Shown here in pieces: positions 22,351 to 34,961 of a DNA stretch of 64,000 nucleotides (positions are counted from its first letter, which is position 1; each line of letters opens with the position of its first letter). Origin of the DNA: Isoetes taiwanensis (lineage: Eukaryota; Streptophyta; Lycopodiopsida; Isoetales; Isoetaceae); the NCBI GenBank assembly GCA_021234155.1, contig JAJEKV010000017.1, forward strand, positions 1,543,467 to 1,607,466, read 5' to 3'. The position numbers were made by a program, and so were the translations under genes. Below the pieces are notes generated by a model that had not been told where the DNA came from, ran no database searches, and saw only the letters and a list, made by a program, of their open reading frames with translations.

Positions 22351-22745
22351 TAAAGGAATCCAGAAGAATCCAATAGAATCTAAGAAAATCTTATAAAATG
22401 TAAGAGAATCTAGGAAAATATTTACAAGCCTAAGGGAATCTCTTAAAATCTGGGGGATCTAAGGGAATCTTCATAAAATCTAAGGGAATCTAAAAAAATG
22501 TTGATGAAATCTTAGAGTATCTAGGGGAATCTTTATAGAATCTCTTTGAATCTCATATAATGTAAGGGAACCTAGGGCAATCTCATAAAGTCTAAAGGGA
22601 TCTAAGGGAATCTAAGGGGATCTTCATAGAATCTTGGAGAATCTACGGAAATCTAATGGAATCTAGAGGGAATCTTATAAAATTTAGAGGAATCTCCACG
22701 AAACCTCCAAGAGAACCTTGGTAGAATCTTAGAGAATCTATGAAT
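22351..22745. repeat. Degenerate GGGAATCT/TCTAAG repeat tract
   Basis: About 400 bases of irregular repeats of AGGGAATCT, AATCTAAGG and CATAAAATCT with no fixed period. It grades into the TTCTAGAA cluster on its left and contains no coding potential. Confidence 0.75.
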
Positions 22746-22795
22746 TTAGAGTATTCCCATCGGACATGCACTCGTAGGACGCATTAAATTTCTTG

Positions 22796-22805
22796 TATAT
22801 AAATA
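22796..22805 (+). promoter_or_regulatory. Internal TATA-like motif 3 (before gag)
   Basis: TATATAAATA, about 125 bases before the first gag codons, a spacing similar to the two upstream cassettes. The gag frame has no ATG at its start (GTG at 22922, just after GTATGTAG), so a spliced leader or a non-AUG start is possible. Confidence 0.45.
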
Positions 22806-22921
22806 CATTTTGTTTTGCATTTTAAATGTTTTGTTGATGTATCTTGTTTCTACAACTATACCAACAAACACAAGTAATGCAATAGAACAAATAAAGCTAA
22901 CCGTAAGGCCATGATCTATTT

Positions 22922-23690
22922 GTGTATGTAGCTAGAGGTCCAGGAACAGCTGAACAAGAATGGCGAGTCCATAGGGATGAACAGACTCCGCCTAGGCAAC
23001 ACCCAGCAAGGAACCTGTATGAGGAATTCGGCCCCACTCCCGAGGAAGAAATGTCGCAGATGAGAACGGACCTTCAGCAGATAAAGGCCTTCTTAGCAGC
23101 ACAAGCAGGAGTTGGGCCAGATGACAACATCCAGTTGCCGGAAGCACCACCTCGAAAGGCAGGAAAGGACAAGAGGAAGAGCAAGAGAAGGAGGTCCCCC
23201 AAGACTTTAATCCTCCGACACAAGCTCGTCCGGACTCGACTCGAGGAAGAGGAAGAACGAGTAGGACCCAGTAGGGACGACGACCCTGGGACACAAAGGC
23301 CTCAGACTACCAGAAGAAAGTAGACTCAGCACTAGGGAATGTATGGAAGGCCAGAAAGCTTGAGCAATTCTCAGGCGACAGCAGGTCAGGCATGGAAGCA
23401 GAGGCTTGGCTAGATGAAATGAGTGAATATGGTAACGCATACAGTATGAAGGACAAGGACAAAGGCAGGGTGGCAACAGCCAACCTTAAGGGAGCAGCTC
23501 GCATTTGGTGGAAGGGCTATGCCAAGGCCCATGGCTTGAACAGGGACATTTGCAGGTTCAAGAAGTTTGCTAAGGCTTTCAAGCGCCATTATATACCACG
23601 GGAACATAAGTGTCACATGATGCACGGCCAATTTCACGATGCGGCCGGGGCAACATATCTGCAAAAAAGTACCGTGAGGAGTTCATGAAG
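22922..23690 (+). pseudogene. gag: gag (capsid part), frameshifted
   Basis: The frame 22922-23323 carries a Lys/Arg/Glu-rich N-terminal region with no clear ATG. After a frameshift, 23330-23690 encodes the plant retrotransposon gag domain: KLEQFSGDS, AEAWLDEMSEYG, LKGAARIWWKGYA and FAKAFKRHYIP. This is the capsid protein that forms the virus-like particle. It continues, through another frame change near 23690-23735, into the zinc-knuckle and protease part. No intact gag frame exists in this copy. Confidence 0.8.
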
Positions 23691-23734
23691 CTCAGATTGT
23701 ATGTGCCCACACAGTAGAAGGATACATAGAAGGG

Positions 23735-25431
23735 TTGAACGAAGAGATCCGAAAGCTAATAAGAGCAATAAACCCTAAGACGGTGTCAGAAGCGGAATCC
23801 AAGGTAGTAAGCTTGCAAGGAACGGGGCCCCTAATAGTGGGCGAAACAACAAAGATTACTCGTGATAAGGGCAAGGCAACAGGGAGTTATAGCCCTAGAG
23901 CATCTAGCCCGGGCCCAGCAAGGGCTCCCTATAGTGGCAGGAGAAGAAACAGGTGTCTTTCAAGGATAAACAGGAAGGGTCAAACTACTTCAAAGCAGTG
24001 CGGTCCTTTTTGCAAGCAATGCCCAAGGAGAAGAGGCAGGAGTGCATTGAGAAACAGCTTTGCTTCATGTGCTTCCAGCCAAGCCACAGAACAGTGAACT
24101 GCCCCTTCGTCATGAATGCAGCATTAGCAGAGTTGGGTGGATGGGACACGCCTTCCGACGACGACGGCGGAGAAGCACGCGACTTCATTCAGGGTGAGTG
24201 TCACATTTTTGCTGCCATAGATACAGAACAAGCAGAGAATCAGTATCAGGTAATCTCCACAATAGGGAAGGCTAAAGCCAAATCCTTCACAGTTCTGATA
24301 GACTCGGGAAGCACCCATAACTTTGCTTCGCCAAGAATGGTACAGACATTGAAGCTTAAGCCCTTAAAGTCAAAGCCTAGACCGGTTGTGTTGGCAAATG
24401 GTACAATCAGGCATACAGCGGGGAAGAGAATAAACTTCAATGTAGACTTCCCGGGCATCAATGTGGCATTGGGGGCAGAAGTCATGAATATAGGCAAGTA
24501 TGACCTGATTATTGGAATGGAGTACCTTACCCCAGCAGGAGCCATCATTGATTGTGGAAAGCGAAAAGTGACCCTCATGGCGCCCAACGGCAAAATCATA
24601 GAAATTACAGGTAAGGAAGTCATTCCCATCATGCAGTGTATGTCTTCTAAGCAGCTGTTCAAGTGTATTAAGAGCGAGCGGATAGCATATATCTTCAAGC
24701 TTCAGCTCGAAGAGCTCGAGTCAGAAGAAAGCAAGGAAGATAAGGTGCTCAGCAAGTTGCCAAAGCTGATTGCTAAGTTGATCAAGGAGATCCATGATCT
24801 CTTTCCAGACGAGATCAACCAGCTTCCTCCTTACAGGGGAGTTGAGTGCGAGATAGCACTCGAACCAGGTACGAAGCCAACAAGCAAGGCCCCATACAGG
24901 ATGACCACGCAAGAGCTGACGGAGTTGAAGAAGCAACTGCACGAGCTGTTTGACCTAGGGTTCATTAGACCTAGCGTTTCACCATTTGGGGCACCCATTC
25001 TTTTTGTGAAGAAGAAGGATGGCAGCTTGAGAATGTGCATAGATTACAGGCAGTTGAACAAGCACACCATCAAGAATAAGTATGCACTCCCCAGATCGGA
25101 CGATCTAATGGATCAGCTCCAAGGGGCAAAGGTTTTCTCCAAGATAGACCTGAGGTCGGGGTACCATCAGATCAGGATAAAGGAAGAAGACGTCCACAAA
25201 ACAGCATTCAGGACCAGATATGGGCATTACGAGTTCACCGTAATGCCGTTTGGTTTGTCAAACGCCCCAGCAACATTCATGAGGCTCATGAACGACATCT
25301 TCAGGGAGTTCTTGGATACTTTTGTGATAGTATTCTTTGATGATATTCTGGTGTATAGCAGATCCCTGGAAGAACACGTACAACACCTAAGGAGAGTGCT
25401 CGAGAAGCTAAGGAGGCACCAACAACGCTAA
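23735..25431 (+). CDS. pol: gag C-terminus, protease and reverse transcriptase (pol part 1)
   Basis: The main open frame (23953-25431, 492 codons) has a CCHC zinc knuckle at residues 37-50 (C-X2-C-X4-H-X4-C). An aspartic protease follows with DSGS at residue 117 and a [10 protein letters not shown] flap-side motif. RT motifs are [40 protein letters not shown] and FFDDILVYS, the catalytic DD (residues about 460-468). The frame is lost just after [10 protein letters not shown]. The following 170 bases still encode GHVISSEGIST in other frames. Codons from 23735 belong to the nucleocapsid region in another frame. The motifs place it in Ty3/gypsy. Confidence 0.9.
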
Positions 25432-25600
25432 GTTGTCGGTGCCACCCAACCCGGAAAGGGTGGAGTACCCGGGTCATGTGATCTCATCGGAGGGGATTTC
25501 GACGATCCCCGCAAGATCGGGGGCAAACCATACAAAGGGTCGGCACCAAGAATGTCCATGAGGTCAGAAGCTTTCTTGGCCTAGGGACTACAGGAAGTTT

Positions 25601-26358
25601 GTGAAGAACTTTGCAAAGATAGCGGCCCCGCTAACAGACTTGACGAGGGCAGAAAAAGTGAAGGATTGGGCAGATCATTGGCACAAGAAAGCCCAAGCAG
25701 GGTTCGAATTGTTGAAGGAAGCCTTGACAACTGCCCCCGTCCTGACCCGGCCAGACCCAGAGAAGGACAAGCTTGTGGCGACAGATGCAAGTAAGATAGC
25801 CACAGGTGCAGTGCTCATGCAAGAAGAGCGGGTAGTAGCCTATGATTCTTGGAAGATGAACGACGCCGAAATGCGCTACCCGACTCATGATCAGGAGTTG
25901 CTTGCAGTTGTCAGGGCACTAAGAATTTGGAGGCGTTACCTGTTCGGGAGGAAGTTCCAGTTGGACACCGATCATCAGAGTCTCCAATATATGTTCACGC
26001 AACCACATCTCAACCTGAGGCAGCGAAGGTGGATGGAGTTCCTCGAAGAATATGACTTTGATATAGTTTACAAGCCGGGGAAGCTCAATGTGGTAGCAGA
26101 TACGCTTTCAAGGCATCCTCTGACAACAAGCGTGCACTGCAATGCAATTTCGACGCTCACCGGCGACTTCGGTAAGAAGATCGAAGAAACCTTGCCAACA
26201 GATGCAGACTTCAAGGAAGTGTGGGCGAGTTTGTGCAAGGAGGCAAGAACGGATAAGGAGAGGGAGACCTTCAAGAATTTTAAGAAGGTAACCTTTTGTA
26301 CCATAAGAACAAGTTGTGTGTGCCTGAATCATCAGGGGTGAGGAAGTTGATTCTCCAC
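25601..26358 (+). CDS. pol: RNase H domain (pol part 2), interrupted
   Basis: Continues pol after a frameshifted stretch, with VKNFAKIAAPLTDL (end of RT), then RNase H: VATDASKIATGAVL with catalytic Asp, the Glu in HDQELLAVVRAL, and LDTDHQSLQYMF with another Asp. It continues with KPGKLNVVADTLSRH. It stops at 26341 because of a frame change. Coding similarity runs to KLILH at 26358, where the CACTA element begins. The integrase resumes at 33659 in the same sense. Confidence 0.88.
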
Positions 26359-27529
26359 CACAAGGCCCCCAAAATTGAATTAGTATGATTTTTGTCTAAT
26401 GATTTCATAATAAAAAACAATTCATAAAATCAATATCGATTTGTGGGCCAAAAAGTTTACAAACTATGTCTAGTTATACAATACAGTTTACCAATGCAAT
26501 TGCTTAATGTGACAAACATATATTGTTTTGGAACACGGTACTGAAAGATGACAATTATAGCTGGTTTTCATGACAACTTAAATATACGATACGTGCTACT
26601 GCTTAATAAATCAAGTTTATTGGAATGGTATCTGATCACATCTATTATCTTTGGTTTATTGACGATGTAATTTTGCATGCGTAATTAGTATGATATTTTA
26701 TAGTGATTAATCATCATTGTATTTTTAAGTGCACAATCCTTGTAATATTTCATAGTGATTAATCATCAATAGAATTGTTATCGGTTTAGATAAACTAGTA
26801 TGTTTTTTTTTTTCATGATATCAATACAATTAAAAAATGTTGTAAACATATCTAATTTTGAATGTGAAAAACTAGTGTGTTTTCTTTTTAATGATATCAA
26901 CACAATTCTAAAAGGTTGTAAATATACGTGATTTTAATATTAATATCTAATAGTGCATGTATTCCACCTTAATATATTAGCTTAATAAGTTTGAGGGCGT
27001 CTCACATGATTTTTTTCATGTGATTCCGACGTCAGTAACTAATCAATATATTTCAGCTATTGTTCATTTGAACATTTCTTCCAAATCTAGGATTTCCTTA
27101 TTATCTGTATTTTTATTTATGAGATGGAATTCAAAAGCAAAGACTATAGAAGACAAAGATGCTTAAAAATTTTTCCATTAAAATTTGCTATCAGAGTACA
27201 ATAGTATCAGGCTTTTACAACCATCAAATACCTTAACGAATACCAAAGGTTAAGTTCTATGAGCTGCCTGGCAATAAACAGGGCTTCAGAACTTGAGTTC
27301 AACCTCCGTGCGCAGTTGACCTATAATAACTTCACTTTGCGACCACCTTCAAAGGTTGGGCTTGTTTCAAAATTGCCATAGTGATGCACTTGTTAGACTC
27401 AATAGATTGAAAAATACTATTAGATACAGAGATGCATTTGACTGCAATCATACAACTATGAGCAAGTACAACAGCCACACTACGATAAAACATTGAGGTT
27501 ATAAGAAGTGTTGCAATTCCAAATAACAA

Positions 27530-30224
27530 ACCCCCAAGATAGATTTACCTCTGCCTTATGAGCTTCAACAGAATGCAAAGGCTCCTAAAGCTACCCTATT
27601 GGAAGAGAGCAATCATCTCCAACAGAACCAGATAAATTCTCATGTATTGCATGTCATGCAACATCTTCAACAACTCCATTATGAACCTGTACATAAGGTA
27701 CAAAATGTCAGCATAAGGGAGATAAAGATAAGGGAGGTAAAGACAGTACAACTCAGTGCCTCTAAGTAAAATATTTCCTTTGCCTCAATAACATAGCTGC
27801 CTTTGACGGTAGCATTGCAAGAGAGCCCTTTATGGGGCAAGAACCGTCCGGATCCAAATACAAAAGAGCGAGGAGATGACCACCTTTATGGGGATTCAAG
27901 GGAGCCCTTTATGGGGGCAATGATGGAAGCAGGAATTTTCGGAATTTTCTTACCCTCTGCAAGTTCCATTAAGCATGTGCATGAATCCACTATGGTGCTC
28001 AAAGTGATGCATCTAAAACATAAATAGCAATATTACATTATTTTTCATAAACTTTTCAACCACTTAAAGTACACTTAAGGCCAAGAAGCGAATTTTCTTA
28101 CCCCAAGTTCGATCCCATGTGCATAACCTCCTGCATTGTATTCTTTCTGTTTTTCTTTTTCTAGCCAGCTAACCTAGGGTTTCAGGAAGCAAAGCTGCCT
28201 ATGCAAACAAACCACAGCAGTGCCCAACTCACAAACCTAGCTTCCCAGCTATAATCAGCTATCCCTATTCCCTACCAAAGCATCCTTGCAACTCGAACTC
28301 ACCTAATCTAACTGTGCATTAGCTTAGCAAGCATAACAACAACCAAATAAAAGAACTACACTACCTATATGACTTGCACGAATGCTAACAGTCAACCTAG
28401 CTGCAAACTTAAAACAGTTACATACTACAGGAGCAGCATGCAGCACCTAACTACCCCAGCATTGGAAAACTCAGCAAACCTATGCCCTATTGCACCACTA
28501 AAAGACGCCCTACATAGCACCAAAGAACTTTTGCAGCCAATTATAAATGAATAAACCCTACGAATCTCTAACCCTGCTAAAATGATGCAAAAAGACCCAA
28601 GGTGGATAGTTGTTCTGTAACTTAAGTGCGCCAACATCAACATTGGGAGAAAACCATTGATTAAAATATATTAAGAAAAAGAGAACCTGTAGGTAGCAGA
28701 AGATGAGTTTGAAGTGGTTACCTTTCTTATATGCTTGCTAAGGAAAAAAAGCTTCCAATGTTGCTCTTGTCATACATTCAACATGCAAGGATAATAAGGA
28801 ACAACGTTGTTACAACCATTGAACATTAAATAGAGCTTCGAGCTTGCTGTTCCTACTTGCATTGTTTTAAGTGAAAGAGTCTTTGCAGTTTTTCCTGCTA
28901 AGGTCCATCTGAGATGATAAAAAGGAAGACATAACCATAAATCACAATGACCCTCTTTAAGAAATCTTTCCTCTCTTTAAGAAATCTTTCCTCTTGCATG
29001 CATGCAAGCCAACATGAACAAAATAAACAGTATCGATGCTTTCCATGTTTTATTGAATCAAATGCCAAGGACGCAGTAAAGCTCACCTCAGTAAGAACAT
29101 TACCTGTAAAACCAATAGAAGGAGGCACTACAACAAGTGCACTGCATTTAGTGAAGGCAAGCAAGAAATTGCAATTTATCCTGATCATATAAATAATCTT
29201 ACCATGAATACGACCATTGATAGATACCTTACACAGTACCTCTAAGACTCATTCTAGTTTATGCAGCCATCTATGATTCAGATAGAAGGCAATTTAGGCT
29301 TCAGATATCACTTCTTATGTGTCCAGAATGTGGAAACATTAAAGCTATCTCAATTAATTTCTCAACTTAAAACTGGATATTGAGCTTAAATAAATGGCAT
29401 GCAATTTGGCCAGGTCACACTCTTTAAGAAAATCCTCCCTCTTGCATGCATGCAATCCGTTTCATGCCAACATGAACAAAATAAACAGTATCTATAAGTC
29501 CACATGATTTATGAAAGCAAATGCCAATGGTGCCGTAAAACCCACTCCTATTAAACATTACCTATACAATCAATAGAATCTATGACATAACAAGGATCAA
29601 AATGCATTTGAAAACAATTGAATGCATTTGCATGGCAGAGCTAACATGTTTTTCTATTGTTTTTTTATGTACTACTTTCCACAGATCTCATCCAATACAT
29701 GTCTTATATCCTTCCTAATGCCATAGAATGGGTGTATAATGATTTACTCTCTGGCCTCATTTCTCAAACTAGGCATCTAAGCTGGGTACAAACAAGTCCA
29801 ATACACTGAATATAGAATAACTTCTTATACAGAACAAACAGGAGAAAAGAGCTTACAAGTTCCAAATAAAAAAGAGATGCCACACTGTCTACCAGTAAAC
29901 AAATGCCCTGCACAACTGGATGGATCTTTGGTTCTCTTTTATATGGAGAGAGCTAAAACCAATGACGGCAACACAAAAAGCTCTGCATTAGAGGTGAAAA
30001 TGTATAGAAGAAAGGAATAGTGCATGCAGAACCTAGATGATCTCGTTCAAAGGCAAGAAAAGAAGGAAACGGTGTTAACCCCCGAAATAAGAAAAAGAAG
30101 CAGTAGAGTTTGAGAAAATAAAAAGCCAGAATCAATAAATCCCTTCCCAAATCGATTGCCCAAAATCTGCGCCTTGAGACCCTACTTACCAAGAATCTGG
30201 GCCGCCATCACCATCGACGTCCAT
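27530..30224 (-). pseudogene. Captured gene fragments inside the CACTA element
   Basis: At 30190-30224 a minus-strand exon reads MDVDGDGGPDS and ends TTG|GTAAGT, a strong 5' splice site, so it looks like the first coding exon of a host gene. Further along the minus strand, 29087-29141 reads ALVVVPPSIGFTGNVLTE between an AG acceptor and a GTGAGC donor, and about 27540-27690 reads VHNGVVEDVA then HAIHENLSGSVGDD across a stop. I do not recognise the gene. Capture of host gene pieces is common in CACTA elements. The exon chain is an inference. Confidence 0.35.
28945..29580. repeat. Duplicated segment of about 170 bp
   Basis: The segment around 28945-29125 (CTTTAAGAAA, CTCTTGCATGCATGCAA, CCAACATGAACAAAATAAAC) is repeated in diverged form at 29412-29580. 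The first copy also carries a perfect 19-bp tandem duplication, CTCTTTAAGAAATCTTTCC. Both lie within the CACTA element. Confidence 0.75.
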
Positions 30225-31020
30225 CGATGAAAGGTCTGCCACCGCATGAAACGATAGAAGATTGGAGGGCCTTTCCCTCCAAAAATTACCCACAAAGAAA
30301 AGTAGAGGGCTGCTTTCGGGTTTTGCATGTCCATATTTGCAAATATTGGATGTCATTAATAAAGACATGCCAATTGAGACTAAAATTATTTTTACGTGAG
30401 ATTTTTGTTAGGTAAGCATATGGAAACTATAACATGCATTTTGTGCAGCTTCTAGATAGACATCTTTAGAATTTGAAGAGTGTGGGTAATAATGTAGAGG
30501 AGAGTAGTTTTTAAACTTTGATGCCTATATATGCATGGTTATATATATCATCACATTTAAGTTGTTAAAGATGTATATTGTCATATTCAAGTTGTTAAAG
30601 GTGTATCTCATTTGGCAAATCATGACTCCTCATGCTATTATTCTTATGCACAAATGTTTCAACATGTGATAGCACCTCCAAGGGCTAACCAAGCTATTGA
30701 CTACGAGCAAATAGAGATACATCTTTCTTAAGCAATGTGTGTGCACATAGCAAATGTTAAATGACATCATTTATATGAATGCCACACATATCATGAGATT
30801 GAATATTATTAACATAGATTGAAGATTTTTGGTATATCATAATCATAATTTTACCTAAGTTGTATCTAAGCAAAGAACTTATCTAATTTTATTTTGGGAC
30901 TTTAGACAAGTTGACACTAAGAACATGGCCGTAGATTTTCTAGAACAGCATGGAAATGGGGTCGCCTTTTTTGTCTGAAGATAAACTACATGCTGCCATG
31001 TGGCATATCCCTACAATCCG

Positions 31021-32708
31021 TGTGGCTCGTAACAAGCTAGACATCGTGCGACTGGGCATGCTAGAAGCTACGTAACGCCAGTTCGACTGCATGATTGCAT
31101 CAAGAAGCTATAATTACTTTAGAACACATGTTTGCAGAGTAGAAAATCTATCAAAAGCCGGGGTTGCTGGCTACATGCTATCTTTATATTGTAAGTGCAC
31201 TTGGCAAGGCCGAGTGCATTGAGCGAAAGGTCGGCTCATTACCCATAGCGAGTCGAGTTTGGCTCTGCCAGTCATAAAGTTGGTCTCTAGAGTGAATCGA
31301 TGTTACGGACTCATGCGCGAACTCAAAACCACATAATGAGCTCGCTAGCGTGGTGAACTAGGGGAACACTTCATTTCCCTCTCGTGCCCCTACGTTGAAA
31401 GGGGGGAAATTTGGGGTTTGGCACATTCATGCAGTGGATGGCCAATTTTTCTTTTTGAAGATGTTCCTTGGGAAATGAGCTATCATTTGAACGGTGGGAT
31501 CAGTTTTGGTGCCCCGATACTTAAACCCTACGAAATATTTAGGGTTTAGGTTTTGAGAGCCCTTCTTGCCTCTAAAGTGGCCGGGAGCTTGGGTTCAAAG
31601 AGGAGGAGAACAAAAAAAAAAACCACGGCACCGGTTCCATACTTTGCTCCATTGCGATGGCTCGTAACAAGCTAGACATCGTGCGACTGGGCATGCTAGA
31701 AGGTACAGAACGATAGTTCGACTGCGCGATTGCATCCAAAAGACTAGAATTACCCTAGACCACATTTTTGCGGAATAGAAGATCCATCAAAAGCTCGGAT
31801 TGCCGACTACATGCTATCTTTATATTGTAAGTGCACTTGGCAAGGCCGAGTGCGTTGAGCGAAAGGTCGGCTTGTTGCCCATAGCGAGTTGAGTTTGGCT
31901 CCATGGGGGCTCCGTCGGTCATAATAATTAAGCCCTAGAGTAAATTGGATGTTAAGGACTCATGCCGCGAACTTAAAACCACATTCTGAGCTCGGTAGAG
32001 TGGCGAACTGGGGGACACTTCATTTCCCCCTCGTGTCTCTACGTTGGAAAGGGGGAAATTTGGGGTTTGGCACATTCGTCCAGTGGATGGCTAATTTCTC
32101 TGTTCGGAGACGTTCGTTGGGAGTTGAGCTACCATTTGAATGGTGGGATTAATAGATGGAGCGGTTTTGGTGCCCTGATACTTAAACCTTACGAAATATG
32201 TAGGGTTTAGGTTTTGGCAGCCCTCCTTGCCTCTGAAGTGGTCAAGAGCTTGCTTACAGGGTTTCCTCTAGGGTTCGAAGAAGAAAAAAAAAAAAAAGCC
32301 CCAAACACTGGTTCCATACTTGCTCCATCACGATGGCTCATAACAAGCTAGACATTGTGCGATTGGGCATGCTAAAAGGTACGACATGACAACTCGATTG
32401 CAGATTGCATCCAGAAGGCTAGAGTAACTCTAAGACACATGCTTGCGAAGTAGAAGATCCATCGAAAGCCCAGATTGCCAACTATATGCTATCTTTAGAT
32501 TATAAGTGCATTAGGCAAGTCCGAGTGCATTGAGCGAAAGGTCTGCTAGTTGTCCATAACGAGTTGAGTTTGGCTCCTCCGGTCATAATAGTTGGTCCTT
32601 ACAGAGTAAAGTGGATGCTACGAACTTATGCGCCAACTTAAAACCACATTCTGAGCTCGCTAGAGTGGCGAACTAGGAGAACACTTCATTTTCCCCTCGT
32701 GACCCTAT
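31021..32708. repeat. Three direct repeats of about 650 bp in the CACTA element
   Basis: Units starting near TGGCTCGTAACAAGCTAGAC occur at about 31021, 31660 and 32333, the last truncated at about 32708. Each contains AAGTGCACTTGGCAAGGCCG-like sequence, and the first two carry GGGGAAATTTGGGGTTTGGC and AAACCCTA/TTTAGGGT motifs. Divergence is moderate. Subterminal repetition is usual in CACTA elements, but this unit is long. Confidence 0.8.
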
Positions 32709-33658
32709 CCATACATCTAAAATTGAACATTGCTTATTATAAGGAATAAAGTCTTAGGAACATGCTCGACGTTATTTAAAGTTTTACATTAGGACATTAA
32801 TATCCCTAGTTATGCCCTCAACTTTAGCTAGAATGATACATTTTTTGTTGGGGAATATTTGTCATTGTTGCTATAGGAGAATCCTTGATGATGATGCTCT
32901 ACACCACACCTCTAGAGCTCCTCACGACTCTATGATGAACATTTGAAAGAATCCAAATCCTCTTTTAGACAAAATATGCACATTATATGGATAATAAATA
33001 GTATACCACACATAATACATTGGCCAAAAGAAAAGTATATACATAGGTAGAAAAGAAAACATACACCATGCAACCATTAAACAAGTTAATGTACATAACA
33101 CAATTTATAATTACAAATAGGGATCATGCTCTAAAAGTAGTGCAAAATTAGATATAATAATTGAAAGTACTAGTTATTGTAAAAAATTATGCTCAAAGTC
33201 CGTAATGACTTTAAGGATTGAAACAAGTATTTTAAAAAAATAACAACATAAACCAACATAGCAGACTGCTAACAAGCATAGTAAATAAGCATGTGCAGAA
33301 AACCATAATACACTTTCAAAATCGAACATGGTTTTTGAACTAATAAAAACAACTTGGGAGGATTAAAACTGGGTTAAAACTATGTATATGACCGTGATAA
33401 TTAGTATGTAAAATCATCTTTAATTATAATATTGATAATATATGCTTAAAAATCGCCTCCTAAACTAGTACTAATTTTAAGAAACTAGTGTAAGACATAG
33501 AATTAGTATAAGAACTATGATCAAACTAGTAGTAATATTATAAAACAGTAAAAGTCATCTAGTTTTTATTGATATTATGACTTGCATGTATTAAAAACCA
33601 TCCTTATACAGGTTTCCATCATGATTATGACTGCAAGTTAATTTTTGGGGGCCTTGTG

Positions 33659-34093
33659 CACGACACCCACAACAGTCCAATAGCTGGCCACGCACGATTC
33701 ATGAAGACATATTTCAAAGTGCGCAGCAGCTATTATTGGCCAGGCATGAAGAAGCAGATAGCTCGCTACATCAAAGAGTGTCAACTGTGTCAGCAGACGA
33801 AGGCAGAGCAGCTTCGAACTCCAGGGGCATTGGAACCATTAGCGGTGCCAAACGCTAAGTGGGAAGTCATTAGTATGGACTTCATAACAGGGCTCCCGAG
33901 GACAGTAAGAGGGAAAGATGCCTTGATGGTTGTGGTCGACAAGTTGTCGAAGATGACACATTTTGTGCCTTGCAGGACCACCGACACAGCCATGGATACA
34001 ACGAAACTCTTCACCAAGGAAATCTTCAGGCTCCATGGCATGCTGAGAGAAATCATCTCCGACAGAGACCCGAAGTTCATGAGTGCCTTTTGA
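33659..34093 (+). CDS. pol: Integrase N-terminal zinc finger and core (pol part 3)
   Basis: Resumes pol after the CACTA element with HDTHNSPIAGH, YYWPGMKKQI and CQLCQQTK, the H-H-C-C zinc-binding domain. The integrase core follows with the first catalytic Asp in VISMDFITGLP and the second in ISDRDPKFMSAF. The frame ends at 34093 by a TGA that looks like a single-base frameshift, since GQTERTN-like codons continue in another frame before 34179. It integrates element cDNA. Confidence 0.88.
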   Translation, partial: HDTHNSPIAGHARFMKTYFKVRSSYYWPGMKKQIARYIKECQLCQQTKAEQLRTPGALEPLAVPNAKWEVISMDFITGLPRTVRGKDALMVVVDKLSKMTHFVPCRTTDTAMDTTKLFTKEIFRLHGMLREIISDRDPKFMSAF

Positions 34094-34178
34094 CAAGATC
34101 TTTTTGCGACGATTCAGACGAAGCTGTCCATGAGCACGGCCTCAGACGGATGGGCAAACAGAAAGGACCAACACTATT

Positions 34179-34961
34179 TTGGAAGATATGCTACGAAACT
34201 ATGTCTGGAACAAGCAGAGTATGTGGGAAGAGTATATTCATTTGGTGGAGTTCGTTTATAATAGCACCAAGCAGGAATCATCCCAGATGTCGCCGTTCAT
34301 GATCAATTACGGCTACCAATATCTAACTCCAGACACTTGGCACAATCCTGTGTCAAAGGTAGAGGTTTCGCAGCAAATGTTGGCCGACATGCAGCAGCTG
34401 GTAGAAGAAGTTCGAGGATATCTTCTTGTAGCAAGGAGTCGACAGAAAAGCATCGCCGACAAGCATCGGACAGTCAGAGAGTTCCAAGTTGGTGACAACG
34501 TTTGGCTCAAGATCAAAGTGAAGCAGGCAATGCTCCGCATCGAAAATTGTAAGAAGCTTGCTCCAAAGTGGGCTGGACCCTTCAGAATAGCCAAGAGAGT
34601 AGGTAATCAATCCTACAAGTTAGAGCTGCCAGCACACTTAAAGATTCATAAAGTCTTCCATGTGAGTTTGTTGAAGAAGCGTACTCCAAATCCAGAAGAA
34701 GTCTTGGACACTCCAACGTTGTTGGAAATGACGGAAGAGCAGTTGGAGATAGTTCCAGAATTGATTCTTGATAAAGCTTTCAAGAAAACAAGGAGATCAG
34801 AGTTTCTCCAATATTTGGTCAAGTGGAAACACTTGCCGGTGGAAGACGCGACTTGGGTACTTAAGAAGGACCTAATAAAGCAGTACCCACAGTTTATGGA
34901 GCAATGGGACGGCAAGGTCATCTCCGAAGAAATCGGCTCAGGCATGCCGATTTGTGTTTAG
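34179..34961 (+). CDS. pol: Integrase C-terminus with chromodomain-like end (pol part 4)
   Basis: A 260-codon frame beginning in the core just after the catalytic Glu region (VWNKQSMWEEYIHLVEFVYN), then the GPY/F-type module (KLAPKWAGPFRIAKRVGNQS, HKVFHVSLLKK). The last 60 residues have a chromodomain pattern: IVPELILDKAFKKTRRSEFL, LVKWKHLP and ATWVLKKDL. This identifies a chromovirus. The first aromatic-cage position is not aromatic (IVPELIL where a Tyr-Glu-Val-Glu-like start is usual), so binding to a methyl-lysine may be altered. The stop at 34961 is followed by a long non-coding 3' region. Confidence 0.88.
   Translation: MEDMLRNYVWNKQSMWEEYIHLVEFVYNSTKQESSQMSPFMINYGYQYLTPDTWHNPVSKVEVSQQMLADMQQLVEEVRGYLLVARSRQKSIADKHRTVREFQVGDNVWLKIKVKQAMLRIENCKKLAPKWAGPFRIAKRVGNQSYKLELPAHLKIHKVFHVSLLKKRTPNPEEVLDTPTLLEMTEEQLEIVPELILDKAFKKTRRSEFLQYLVKWKHLPVEDATWVLKKDLIKQYPQFMEQWDGKVISEEIGSGMPICV

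Larger units (their letters stand above)
26359..33658. mobile_element. CACTA-like DNA transposon, 7.3 kb, non-autonomous
   Basis: Ends are CACAAGGCCCCCAAAA on the left and TTTTTGGGGGCCTTGTG on the right, an inverted repeat starting with CAC. The target duplication is CAC (26356-26358 and 33659-33661), the 3-bp size of the CACTA (En/Spm) superfamily. Removing it with one CAC gives K-L-I-L-H-D-T-H-N in frame, joining RNase H to integrase exactly. I find no TNP-type transposase inside. The interior carries gene-like exon fragments on the minus strand and large internal direct repeats. Confidence 0.88.
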
